This document shows, piece by piece, positions 49,778 through 58,272 of a stretch of 64,000 nt of DNA. Source of the DNA: Azospirillum endophyticum (lineage in GTDB: Bacteria; Pseudomonadota; Alphaproteobacteria; Azospirillales; Azospirillaceae). Below the pieces are notes generated by a model. It made no database searches. It was not told the origin of the DNA and worked only from the letters and a program-made list of their open reading frames with translations. Position 1 is the first letter of the stretch. Each line of letters starts with the position of its first letter. The stretch lies in contig NZ_JAENHM010000073.1 in assembly GCF_016595245.1 (NCBI RefSeq), positions 186,001 to 250,000 on the forward strand. Reading direction: 5' to 3'. Made by a program: the position numbers and the translations under genes.

Positions 49778-51971
49778 CCGGGCTGAGGTCGGCGGGGCTG
49801 CATGGGCCGCCCATCGCGGACGGCCCCTCGACCACCCGGTCCGCCGGCAGGCGCACCGTCATCGCCGTGCCGGTTCCGGGCACGCTGCGGCAGGTCAGCG
49901 TCCCGCCATGCAGGTCGACGAAGTTCTTCGAGATCGACAGGCCCAGCCCGGTGCCCTCGTAGCGCCGGTTCGCCGCGTTCTCGGCCTGACGGAAAGGCTC
50001 GAACAGGTCGGCGATGAACTCGGGCGGGATGCCGATGCCGGTGTCGGCCACCGTCAGCACGAAGTCGCCGTTCCCTTCGGTTGCCGCGGCGATGGTGATG
50101 CGTCCGCCGCCGGGCGTGAATTTCACGGCGTTGGACAGCAGGTTCAGGATCACCTGCTTGAAGGCCCGGCGATCGACCCACAGGGTGGCGGCAGCCCCCA
50201 TCACCCCGTTGTCGATGGCGACTCCGGCGGCGGCGGCGCGGTCGCGCACCATCATCAGGCATTGCCCGACCGCCTCATGGGCCTCGACCGCCTCCTCGCA
50301 CAGCGTGAACCGGCCGGAGTCCAGCTTCGACATGTCGAGCACGGCGTTGACGATGTCCAGCAGGTGCCGGCCGCTGTCGTGGATGTCGGTGACGCAGGAT
50401 TTCTGCCGGTCGTTCATGGCGCCGAAGAACTCGCTGTCCAGCACCTCGGCGAAGCCGATGATGGCGTTCAGCGGGGTGCGCAGCTCGTGGCTCATGTTGG
50501 CCAGGAATTCGCTCTTCGCCCGGTTGGCCAGCTCGGCCTGGGTCTTGGAGGCGATCAGCTCCGCCTCCTGCTGCTTGCGGCGGGTCATGTCGCGGATGAC
50601 GCCGACATGGATGCGCGGCTCGTCCCGGGGCGGAGCGCCGGCCGCGGTGCCGGGGCCGGCGCCCAGCCGCAGGTCGCTGACGGTGAAGCCGACGGGAAAG
50701 GCATGGCCGTCGCGGCGCAGCGCGATCAGGTCGCGGTCGCTGGCGCCGTCCCGCGCGCCGGGAATCAGCGCCTCGACCGGCTGGCCGATCATCCGGCACT
50801 CCGCCACGCCGAACATCATTTCGGCGGCGCGGTTCAAGGTGACGATGCGCCCGGCGCCGTCGAAGGTGACCACCGCGTCCAGCATCGAATCGAGAATGCC
50901 GCGGATCCGGCGCGAGGCGCGGGCGAGCCGGGCCTGATCCTCCTCCCGCCGGGCATGCTGGCGGACGACGAAGGCGGTCAGCAGGGCGATGGCGATGGTC
51001 ATGACGATGCCGATGGCGGCCCAGGCCCCGGTGTCGCGCCGCCATTCGGCCAGTGCGGCATCCACCGGCAGGGTCGCCACGATGACGAAAGGATAGCCCT
51101 GTACCCGTCGCACGCTGACCAGGCTGTCGGTGCCGGAGCCCGGAGCCCGGCCGAGATCGGGCACGGTGTCGCGGAGGGTGGCTTCGTCATGTTCGGCCAG
51201 CGCATGCCAGACGGCCGGCCAATCGGTCAGCCGGCCCGGTTCGCGGTGGTCACGGGGCCGTTCCAGCAGGATGGTGCCGTCCGCCAGCGCCAGGGCCACA
51301 CTGCCCTTGCGGTCGATGTCCCGCGATTCCAAGGGGGCGGCCAGCCGCGTCGGATCGACCATGGCGACCAGGACGCCGCGGAAGCCGCCGTCATTCCCGA
51401 TCCAGCGGCGGCTGAAGGGGATGACGCGCGTCCCGGTCCTCACCCGGCTGGAGATGGCGGCGCCGATGAACAGCCCCTGCCCGGCGCCATCGCGCGGTCC
51501 GGTGAAATAGGCGCGGTCGGACAGCGCGACCGTCGGCAGCGGCGCCTCGGCCGAATGGTTCAAGGCGAAGCCGTCACTGCCGACCACCACCAGATCGGCC
51601 AGTTCGGCAAAGGAATCGCGCCGTTCGCGCAGGTGGTCCCGTATGGGCGGGCTGTCGCGGCGGGCGCCGTCGGGGTAGGTGTCGAGCGCGAAAGAGAGGT
51701 CGCGCAGCAACAGGTCGACCGCGAAGGCCGTGCGCAGCGTCTGCGATTCCAGCATGCGGGCGAGGTCGCGGGTGGCGCGTTCTCCCGCATCCAGCGCCTC
51801 GCGCCGGCCCTGGAGGATGCCGTAGCCGATCAGCGCGTTCACCACCAGGATGAAGGCAAGACCGGACGTGGTCATCAGGAACCGCATCGATCCGAGCCGG
51901 GAGTACAAAGTCCTTGCCGGACCGGCGGTGGAGCAGGGCGGCGGCGGACAGGCGGACCCGGGATCGGGCAT
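49755..51971 (-). CDS. Membrane sensor histidine kinase with Cache-like and PAS domains
   Basis: Sensor kinase of 738 residues. Order: TM1 (about 33-52), periplasmic Cache-like sensor (about 60-310), TM2 (GIVMTIAIALLTAFVV), PAS domain (ILDSMLDAVVTFDGAGRIVT), a coiled linker, HisKA with the phosphoacceptor His in SHELRTPLNAIIGF, then HATPase_c with DTGIGIP and GTGLGLSI. No receiver domain follows. Start at 51971 was chosen (MPDPGSACP); other in-frame ATGs exist at 52088 and 51887. No partner regulator is adjacent and the ligand is unknown. Confidence 0.9.
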   Translation of the reverse strand: MPDPGSACPPPPCSTAGPARTLYSRLGSMRFLMTTSGLAFILVVNALIGYGILQGRREALDAGERATRDLARMLESQTLRTAFAVDLLLRDLSFALDTYPDGARRDSPPIRDHLRERRDSFAELADLVVVGSDGFALNHSAEAPLPTVALSDRAYFTGPRDGAGQGLFIGAAISSRVRTGTRVIPFSRRWIGNDGGFRGVLVAMVDPTRLAAPLESRDIDRKGSVALALADGTILLERPRDHREPGRLTDWPAVWHALAEHDEATLRDTVPDLGRAPGSGTDSLVSVRRVQGYPFVIVATLPVDAALAEWRRDTGAWAAIGIVMTIAIALLTAFVVRQHARREEDQARLARASRRIRGILDSMLDAVVTFDGAGRIVTLNRAAEMMFGVAECRMIGQPVEALIPGARDGASDRDLIALRRDGHAFPVGFTVSDLRLGAGPGTAAGAPPRDEPRIHVGVIRDMTRRKQQEAELIASKTQAELANRAKSEFLANMSHELRTPLNAIIGFAEVLDSEFFGAMNDRQKSCVTDIHDSGRHLLDIVNAVLDMSKLDSGRFTLCEEAVEAHEAVGQCLMMVRDRAAAAGVAIDNGVMGAAATLWVDRRAFKQVILNLLSNAVKFTPGGGRITIAAATEGNGDFVLTVADTGIGIPPEFIADLFEPFRQAENAANRRYEGTGLGLSISKNFVDLHGGTLTCRSVPGTGTAMTVRLPADRVVEGPSAMGGPCSPADLSPVSAGGSP

Positions 51972-52201
51972 AGGCGTTGCGGCTCCCGGTGGCGAAAGCG
52001 GCCGTTCGGCTCGCGTGACTCGATCGGGTCCTATCCTAAAGAAAGTATGACCGAACGAAAATGGGGTTTTTCCACCATGTGGGGACACGGCGTCGCAGCG
52101 ACCCCTGCCATTCCAGCGGCGCCGTCCGGTCGGCGGTTGCCGGGACGGATTCCATCCGCTAGGTAAGGGACCATCTTGGCAGCCGGATCGCGCATAATCC
52201 C

Positions 52202-53374
52202 ATGACCGACGGACCGCTTTCGCTCTACCGCGCCCGCCGCGGCAGCGGCACTCTTCGCCCCGATCCCGACCAGGAACTGGCGGCGGAGAAGTTCCAAAGC
52301 CTGTACCAGGCGCTGAAGGGCTATCATCCGCACCCCGCCGGCGACGACAGGCCGGCCGGGGGAGGGTGGCTGGAACGGTTCGGACTCGGCCGCCGCCGCG
52401 CCGCTCCGCCGCCGCCGGACATCGCCTCGACCGCGCCGCAGGGACTGTACATCTACGGTAGCGTCGGACGCGGCAAGTCGATGCTGATGGACCTGTTCTA
52501 TGAGACCGCCCCGGTCGAGAAGAAGCGGCGCGTCCATTTCCACGAATTCATGCTGGAGATCCACCAGCGCATCCACGACCACCGCCGGTCCGGCAAGGGG
52601 AAGGGCGACGGCCCGGACGAGGCGCTGCCGGAACTGGCCCGCGCGCTCGCCGACGAGGCGTGGCTGCTCTGCTTCGACGAGTTCCACGTCACCAACATCG
52701 TCGACGCGATGATCCTCGGCCGGCTGTTCACCAACCTGTTCGACCTGGGCGTGGTGGTGGTGGCGACCTCCAACTGGCCGCCGGACATGCTGTACAAGGA
52801 CGGGCTCCAGCGCGAGCTGTTCCTGCCCTTCATCGCCCTGCTGAAGGAGAAGCTGGATATCCTGTCGTTGGACGGTCCGACCGATTACCGGCTGGACCGG
52901 CTGAAGGGCGTGCCGATCTACCACCACCCGCTGGGTCCGGCGTCGGACGCCGCCCTTGCCAAGGCCTTCTCCGACCTGACCGGCGGGGCCGCCGGCGAGC
53001 CGTGCAGCCTGACGGTGCAGGGTCGCCGGGTCGAGATCGCGCGCGCCGCCAAATGCGTGGCCTGGGCCGATTTCTGGGATCTGTGCGGCAAGCCGCTGGG
53101 GGCGGCCGATTATCTGGCGATCGCCACCCATTTCCACACGGTTCTGATCGACCGCGTGCCGACGATGAAGGACGAGCTGCGCAACGAGGCCAAGCGCTTC
53201 ATGACGCTGATCGACGCCTTGTACGAGCACAAGGTCAACGTCGTCATCGCCGCAGAGGGACCGCCGGAACGGCTCTATCCGGACGGCACCCACGCCTTCG
53301 AGTTCGAACGCACGGTGAGCCGCTTGATGGAGATGCAGAGCGAGGACTACCTGCAGAGGCAGCATCTTACTTGA
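52202..53374 (+). CDS. zapE: Cell division ATPase ZapE (AFG1/LACE1 family)
   Basis: AFG1-like P-loop ATPase of 390 residues. Walker A is GSVGRGKS (86-93) and Walker B is LLCFDEF. TSNWPPDMLYKDGLQRELF and YDTHF-like C-terminal segments (YLAIATHFHTVLIDRVP) are characteristic. In E. coli ZapE binds FtsZ and affects late division; alphaproteobacterial members are similar but less studied. The gene ends just before the mobile-element remnant at 53430. Confidence 0.92.
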   Translation: MTDGPLSLYRARRGSGTLRPDPDQELAAEKFQSLYQALKGYHPHPAGDDRPAGGGWLERFGLGRRRAAPPPPDIASTAPQGLYIYGSVGRGKSMLMDLFYETAPVEKKRRVHFHEFMLEIHQRIHDHRRSGKGKGDGPDEALPELARALADEAWLLCFDEFHVTNIVDAMILGRLFTNLFDLGVVVVATSNWPPDMLYKDGLQRELFLPFIALLKEKLDILSLDGPTDYRLDRLKGVPIYHHPLGPASDAALAKAFSDLTGGAAGEPCSLTVQGRRVEIARAAKCVAWADFWDLCGKPLGAADYLAIATHFHTVLIDRVPTMKDELRNEAKRFMTLIDALYEHKVNVVIAAEGPPERLYPDGTHAFEFERTVSRLMEMQSEDYLQRQHLT

Positions 53375-53429
53375 TGTTTTCTGAGTACTTGCCGGTAAGG
53401 GTCACGCCAATGTCTCGTGAGGCATGCTC

Positions 53430-53785
53430 TAAGAGCCCGTCCGCGAACTTGTTGAATCGAATTGATCGGTTGTGATTGAAGGTGTCTCCCCGAGAGGATG
53501 CCAGAGATGTGGAAGCCGGAGAGCCGCACCCGTCATGATCGTGCAGGGCAACGTTACCCGAGCGATCTGAGCGATGAGGAGTGGGCGCTCATCCCGCCGG
53601 CCGCACGCCGTGCCGGGGGGATGAGCGGCTCGACGATCCGCCATTCCTAATCACTCGGGTAGCGCAGCTCGCTGCGTGCATGGCACTCTCGTCTTTCCGG
53701 CGCCCACATCCTCACCTCCATCCTGGAGGCGATTTGGAATCAAAACCGATTCATCCGGCTCAACTTCCTCTCGGACAGGCTCTAA
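53430..53785 (+). mobile_element. Internally deleted IS5-family element with TAA duplications
   Basis: Ends are imperfect inverted repeats (GAGCCCGTCCGCGAACTTG from 53433, matched by the complement of CTCTCGGACAGGCTC ending at 53782, extending about 45 bp). The outermost bases are flanked by TAA on both sides (53430-53432 and 53783-53785), as for IS5-group elements that duplicate TNA. Only the first 40-odd codons of a transposase survive, so the 350-bp element is non-autonomous. Confidence 0.75.
53507..53650 (+). pseudogene. N-terminal fragment of IS5-family transposase
   Basis: Reads MWKPESRTRHDRAGQRYP then SDLSDEEWALIPPAARR, the usual start of IS5/IS1031-type transposases, and stops at TAA after 47 codons where the rest is deleted. 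The DDE catalytic domain is missing. Confidence 0.75.
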
Positions 53786-53908
53786 AACGCCTCACAAGGA
53801 AATAATATTTCAGGAAAGACTCTAAGATCCGTCCGAATTCGTGTCCACCGGGCCGGGGGGAGGGATTGATATTATTAATTTCCCATACGGGTAGCCTGTT
53901 TCTATCTT

Positions 53909-56900
53909 CTATTCAAGTTCAAGCCACTTTGCGTCAATTTGCGCTAATTGAGTGCTCGCCTTATCACCTGGAAACTCAGGCCTGTTTCCATCTGGCCAGA
54001 AATCTAAAGGGCGCACGATCTTCCCGCTAGGAGGAAATGATCTGGACGCAACCCAATGAATGTAAATGCGTCGGACAAACTGTGTTTTCAACCGCGTAAA
54101 AGAAGCGGCGATCTTTGCTCGACTCGCAACAAAATCACGGGTGCTTTGCCAAACTACCCAGCCATCGCTTATCAATCCCCAAGTTAGCACAGTAAGCACA
54201 GAGATAATAAATGCAAAGAAAATTCCACTAAGTGCCAGTGATAGTGCTGCTTCCCCTGCAATCATCATTAAAACGTAAGAAAGAATCCCGTAGATGGCTC
54301 CGGTAACGATGATAAATTTTGCGAATTTAGCGAGTTTCTTGAGGGTCTGTGGCTGCGACATTTTGGATAAAACTAAGCGAGCGCGTATCCAAAAGATAGT
54401 TCTCGCGGGAAAGTAGCCAAATATACCAAGAAAAACAATGAACCACGCAGAAATCCATTCAGCCCCGGTTGGTACCCTATTCTCTGCTATCAATAGAAAG
54501 GCACTGGCAGTAGAGGCACTAACTAGGATAATACCGCATTGATGCAGTGGTTCCCGAAAGTCAGGCATTTCACAGACCAAAGTCGTTTTGGGCGCCAAAA
54601 CCGAGGTCCTGGCTGTAGGGTCTGCTTGTCTACCTCCTATGTGAAAAATCCGCCGCAGCCAAGCCGAAGCTGGGCGACTCTTGTCAGAAGATGATCGGTC
54701 TTTGCTTGATGGAGCAAGAGGTTTTAGAATTTCTACGAAAGCAAAATTGATCCATGCATATATTAGAGTCATCCCGCCGATGCAAATTGCGGCCAAGGGA
54801 GCAGCGTATTCTTCTGAGTAACTCCATACCGCGATGCCGGCCAAGATTATCGTAGCGATAGCGGCCCTGATAGTGTCGTAACTATATTCGCGGAGCCATT
54901 TTGCTACTTGGCTGTAGGCGTCACAGAGGGTTAACGCATTTGCCTGCTGCCAAGCATTATAAGGGCTTTTCAACCCAGGTTGCAGAGCTTGGCGGAACAT
55001 GGTGAACGCAAGATCAGGCTCCAATCGAGGCAGGTAACGCGCAGCGACTACTGCTCCCTCGCTTGCCCAGCCTGGAAAGCGAAAAATTGCTGTCGTGATG
55101 ATGCGGGAGGTCCGCCTCCCAGATGGGAGGAGCCCCACTGCGTCAAACATGACCTTCTTCTCAATCAGATCGCCGCCAATAACTAACTTAGTCTCAATGG
55201 ACCTCTGAAGACGAGTGCGGATAGCTCCAAGGTCGTCGGGTCGATTGCGGTAGCCATCACATAGGAATCTGAGTGCATTACGGGCTTCTCTATATGTCCT
55301 GATATCTTTCTGGGGCGACAAATTCGAAAGCAGGGAGGCGTAGCTCCAAGCATGCTTGATCAATTGAGACGTGCAATCTGGATTCGCGACTTCGGCGTAG
55401 AGAACCAACGTATCGCGCCAGCGCTGGTCCTGCTGAATCGCATCCAGATGCAGATCCATTCGACCATTCTCTAAGGCTAGTACCAAGTGGTATTCAGCGA
55501 AACGCCGATGGGAGAAGGTAAAACCGCCATCGGCGTCCATGTGCCCCAACCTAGCCTCTGCAAGTAAAGCAAGGACTGGAAGGAGAGCCGGATGCGGGCA
55601 AGAGATTTCAAGGTCAGCGTGGCTGAGATGCAGTGTGGGGTTCTCGCGGTTGAACATCACGAGAACCATAACCTCACAGACTTCGTCTACTTCGTGATCA
55701 GCGCACTGTATGCCGTGGATCCGTTGGCGAGCCTCCGCCAAGCTGCGCTTATGAAACGACGCGAACATGTCCCTCTGGGAACTGGGATACCGCTCCGTAT
55801 TAATGGCGAAATTTCTCACATATTCTATTATTAGGTGCAATAGAAATGGGTTGCGGGCCAGTTGCCCCAAGTCTGAACGGTTGTGTCGAATAGTCTGCAT
55901 GAAGTCAGCGGGGTCTGTCAGGGTCGATCTTACTACCCTTTCAATTTCGTACTCGCCGAGAGGAACTACCTCAAGTCGTGATGGCTCACATGCGCTTACT
56001 TTTGGGCTGCGGAAAGGCCGAGAGGCAATGATGGCGCGGGCATTGCCCGCAGTAGCGTACTTGGCCACAGTATCGGAGAGCTCTGCCACAACGCGTGAAG
56101 TATCGGCGTGATCGAGGACAGCTGGTATCTCATCAAACGAATCGAATATGAAGAAAAATCCACCGCTTGCATGGATATCCTCGAAGAGTGTTCCTTCCCC
56201 GAATAACCGCCGTGCAACAATTCCAATCTCGCGAATAACGTAAGATTTTACAAATCGTCCAAATGCCTCTTCATCGGGTAGTGCGCCGCCCTCTCCTGCG
56301 CTTTCCCGCCACTCCTTGAGATCGACATAGAGCGGTAACAATTGCTCCCGCCTACGCAAAGGATGCCAGTCACGCGCCTTCAACAAATCAGCTGCGAGTT
56401 GCCGCAAGGCGACGCTCTTACCTGACCCGGGGTCTCCGACTACTACGAAGAGGCGTCCGCGTTGGTTGTGACGGAGGGCTGTCAACAGATCTGGCAGGCG
56501 TGTGCGGCTTTGCCAGCCAACCCCTACTGCATCTACAGCAAGCAAGCTATAACGCATCTCAGATGGGGAGAGACGTCTACGGTCAGCTACTATCCGAAGC
56601 TGCTTTTCTATTGCCTCCCTTAGATGCCGAAGCTCCTCACCTACTGGGAGCGGCCGGCGGGTGCTACTCCTTCGTTCCCCCATCACCAATGGAATTCGAC
56701 CTTGCGAAACAATCACCCAAGCCAGCACTACAGTCAACAGCATCACAACAACGCCTGACCAGGACGGGTCGCCAGCTACCGGTAAGCTTGCCAGCCCGGG
56801 GATTATCGTTGGGAGAGTGCTGGCAGCAAGGGCGGCAATCCATTGCTGTGGACCAGCTAGTGCAGCAAGCGCAACCGAGGTGCCCAGCGTCATCGCAGCC

Positions 56901-57088
56901 AGTCGGATTTTACCTTCGGTTACACTGGCATATCGGGCAAGACCAGCGCCCAGCCACATCAAACACAATGCAACGACCAACATGGGAAGCGCTAGAAGGA
57001 GTCCGGCAGTCCGCCATCCCACAAAGACCATTCCACTTGCCATGCACCCAAGCAGAAGGAAGAATACAAATCTAGTAACAAGTGCCAT
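53909..57088 (-). CDS. Membrane-embedded NACHT-type STAND NTPase (putative defence protein)
   Basis: Protein of 1059 residues. N-terminal region (1-130) has about four or five hydrophobic helices. A NACHT NTPase domain follows: Walker A GDPGSGKS (218-225), Walker B FFFIFDSFDE (311-320), ARAIIASRPFRSP with the sensor Arg, and RNPFLLHLI (412-420). The middle (about 430-720) is helical, with a possible winged-helix/repeat sensor region. The C-terminus (about 740-1000) has about six hydrophobic helices. The ATG at 57088 follows GGGAG. Base composition is clearly lower in GC than the neighbours, and codon use is mixed. It lies alone between an IS remnant and a chemoreceptor fragment, which signals horizontal transfer. 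bNACHT/STAND proteins commonly act in phage defence; that role is inferred here. Confidence 0.85.
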   Translation of the reverse strand: MALVTRFVFFLLLGCMASGMVFVGWRTAGLLLALPMLVVALCLMWLGAGLARYASVTEGKIRLAAMTLGTSVALAALAGPQQWIAALAASTLPTIIPGLASLPVAGDPSWSGVVVMLLTVVLAWVIVSQGRIPLVMGERRSSTRRPLPVGEELRHLREAIEKQLRIVADRRRLSPSEMRYSLLAVDAVGVGWQSRTRLPDLLTALRHNQRGRLFVVVGDPGSGKSVALRQLAADLLKARDWHPLRRREQLLPLYVDLKEWRESAGEGGALPDEEAFGRFVKSYVIREIGIVARRLFGEGTLFEDIHASGGFFFIFDSFDEIPAVLDHADTSRVVAELSDTVAKYATAGNARAIIASRPFRSPKVSACEPSRLEVVPLGEYEIERVVRSTLTDPADFMQTIRHNRSDLGQLARNPFLLHLIIEYVRNFAINTERYPSSQRDMFASFHKRSLAEARQRIHGIQCADHEVDEVCEVMVLVMFNRENPTLHLSHADLEISCPHPALLPVLALLAEARLGHMDADGGFTFSHRRFAEYHLVLALENGRMDLHLDAIQQDQRWRDTLVLYAEVANPDCTSQLIKHAWSYASLLSNLSPQKDIRTYREARNALRFLCDGYRNRPDDLGAIRTRLQRSIETKLVIGGDLIEKKVMFDAVGLLPSGRRTSRIITTAIFRFPGWASEGAVVAARYLPRLEPDLAFTMFRQALQPGLKSPYNAWQQANALTLCDAYSQVAKWLREYSYDTIRAAIATIILAGIAVWSYSEEYAAPLAAICIGGMTLIYAWINFAFVEILKPLAPSSKDRSSSDKSRPASAWLRRIFHIGGRQADPTARTSVLAPKTTLVCEMPDFREPLHQCGIILVSASTASAFLLIAENRVPTGAEWISAWFIVFLGIFGYFPARTIFWIRARLVLSKMSQPQTLKKLAKFAKFIIVTGAIYGILSYVLMMIAGEAALSLALSGIFFAFIISVLTVLTWGLISDGWVVWQSTRDFVASRAKIAASFTRLKTQFVRRIYIHWVASRSFPPSGKIVRPLDFWPDGNRPEFPGDKASTQLAQIDAKWLELE

Positions 57089-57770
57089 CCCTTAGCTCCC
57101 GGTCAGGCAGGGTCGGTAGGCGCGCAGACCTTATGTCGACGCCCAGAGTAGGCGGAATACCACTTTAGGAGATATTTGTCACGGTAATGCTCTTCATATT
57201 AGACGAGCGAGGAGTAATTTGCACGCTGGGGTCAGGCGTGTTTGGGGTAATGGGGGGGTGGAGGAACGTTGTTGGAATCCGGTCTGTCGGATCACCTAGA
57301 CTGTAGCTGGATGTTTCCTGAGCTTGCTCAAGCGCGCCATGTCAAACGAGGCGGGGGCGTACAGTGTACCGTCGCAGCCATAATAAGCCCCCTGTCCACT
57401 GATCTCGATCAATGCTACCGCCGTCCTCTGGGTGGGGACCGGTCCGGATGCCGCCCAGGTCCTGAGTACCGCCGACGGCTTTGCCGGAGAAGCCGACCGG
57501 GTGAAGACCGAGGTGAGCAGCTTCATCCAGACCGTGCGCGCCGCCTGAGACTCTGCCGCTCGTCTTTATCGGCCCACCTGTCGGCTCTCCCCTCTGGCCG
57601 GCGCGGTGAGCCGGTACGTTCTTTGGTTTAAATAATTTTCGTGAATCTCTTTTAAGTTGCTTCAGCTCCTTTTGGTTTCTGGTTCTGCGAAATCTGCGCA
57701 GGCCATGGATTATTTCATGTCGGCCGGCTGTTCATAGCCATCGAAAGTAATCCACGGCGGGGCATCCACC
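57089..57770. other. Scar region upstream of the NACHT gene
   Basis: About 680 bp with no intact gene. It includes a chemoreceptor C-terminal fragment (57424-57548) and several AT-rich stretches (57170-57215, 57620-57660). A minus-strand open stretch (57296-57426, GAYYGCDGTLYAPASFDMAR) looks protein-like, but I do not recognise it. It probably holds the NACHT promoter. Confidence 0.45.
57424..57548 (+). pseudogene. Stranded C-terminal fragment of a chemoreceptor
   Basis: An in-frame stretch ends VGTGPDAAQVLSTADGFAGE then ADRVKTEVSSFIQTVRAA and a TGA. This is the typical tail of Azospirillum-type methyl-accepting chemotaxis proteins. No hairpin tip, HAMP or start precedes it, so it is a remnant of a gene lost by deletion or insertion. 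Confidence 0.7.
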
Positions 57771-58229
57771 ATGATGCGGCGTTCCATTCTGCTCGGCTGC
57801 CTGCTGGCGGCCGGGATGGCCGGTTGCGGCCCACGTTTCGAGACGACGACGAGGTATTTCTCACCGGTCAGCGAGGCCGGAAGACTCTGTGTCGCCCAGT
57901 GCAAGCAGGCACAATCCATATGTGAATCCGCAAGGGAGCTGGCCCTTCAGACCTGCCGGGCCGAGGGGCTGACCCGCGCCCATGCCGATTATCGGGCCTA
58001 TCTCAAGTCACTGCCCAAGGATTATAACAAGAAGAAGATGAAGACGCTCAGCGACTTCGAGCGGGAAATCAGTTGTTCCAGCAACCTTTACTGCGGATCC
58101 GATTACGATAGCTGTTTCAAGTCCTGTGGCGGCCGGATCGAGCAGCAGACCTATTGCGTCAGCGACTGCAAGCTGATGAAGCCGCCACAGCCGGACGGAG
58201 TCGCGGTCGGGCCGAAGACCACGCTCTGA
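57771..58229 (+). CDS. Cysteine-rich lipoprotein
   Basis: Secreted lipoprotein of 152 residues. N-terminal basic residues, hydrophobic core (SILLGCLLAAGMAG) and lipobox MAGC suggest acylation at the Cys after Gly. The mature part has about ten further Cys (LCVAQCKQAQSICESA, CSSNLYCGSDYDSCFKSCGG, TYCVSDCKL), probably forming disulfides. No family was recognised. It converges with lipA, and a possible second start codon follows directly (ATGATG). Confidence 0.7.
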   Translation: MMRRSILLGCLLAAGMAGCGPRFETTTRYFSPVSEAGRLCVAQCKQAQSICESARELALQTCRAEGLTRAHADYRAYLKSLPKDYNKKKMKTLSDFEREISCSSNLYCGSDYDSCFKSCGGRIEQQTYCVSDCKLMKPPQPDGVAVGPKTTL

Positions 58230-58272
58230 TGCCGGCGATCCCCGTCGATGACCGCCGGCATCGGAGCGACGC

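Noticed and set aside
57296..57526. Minus-strand 76-codon frame upstream of the NACHT gene as a real gene
   Set aside because: Its 5' half is antisense to the chemoreceptor tail; the rest resembles no family, so it is only noted as an unassigned fragment.
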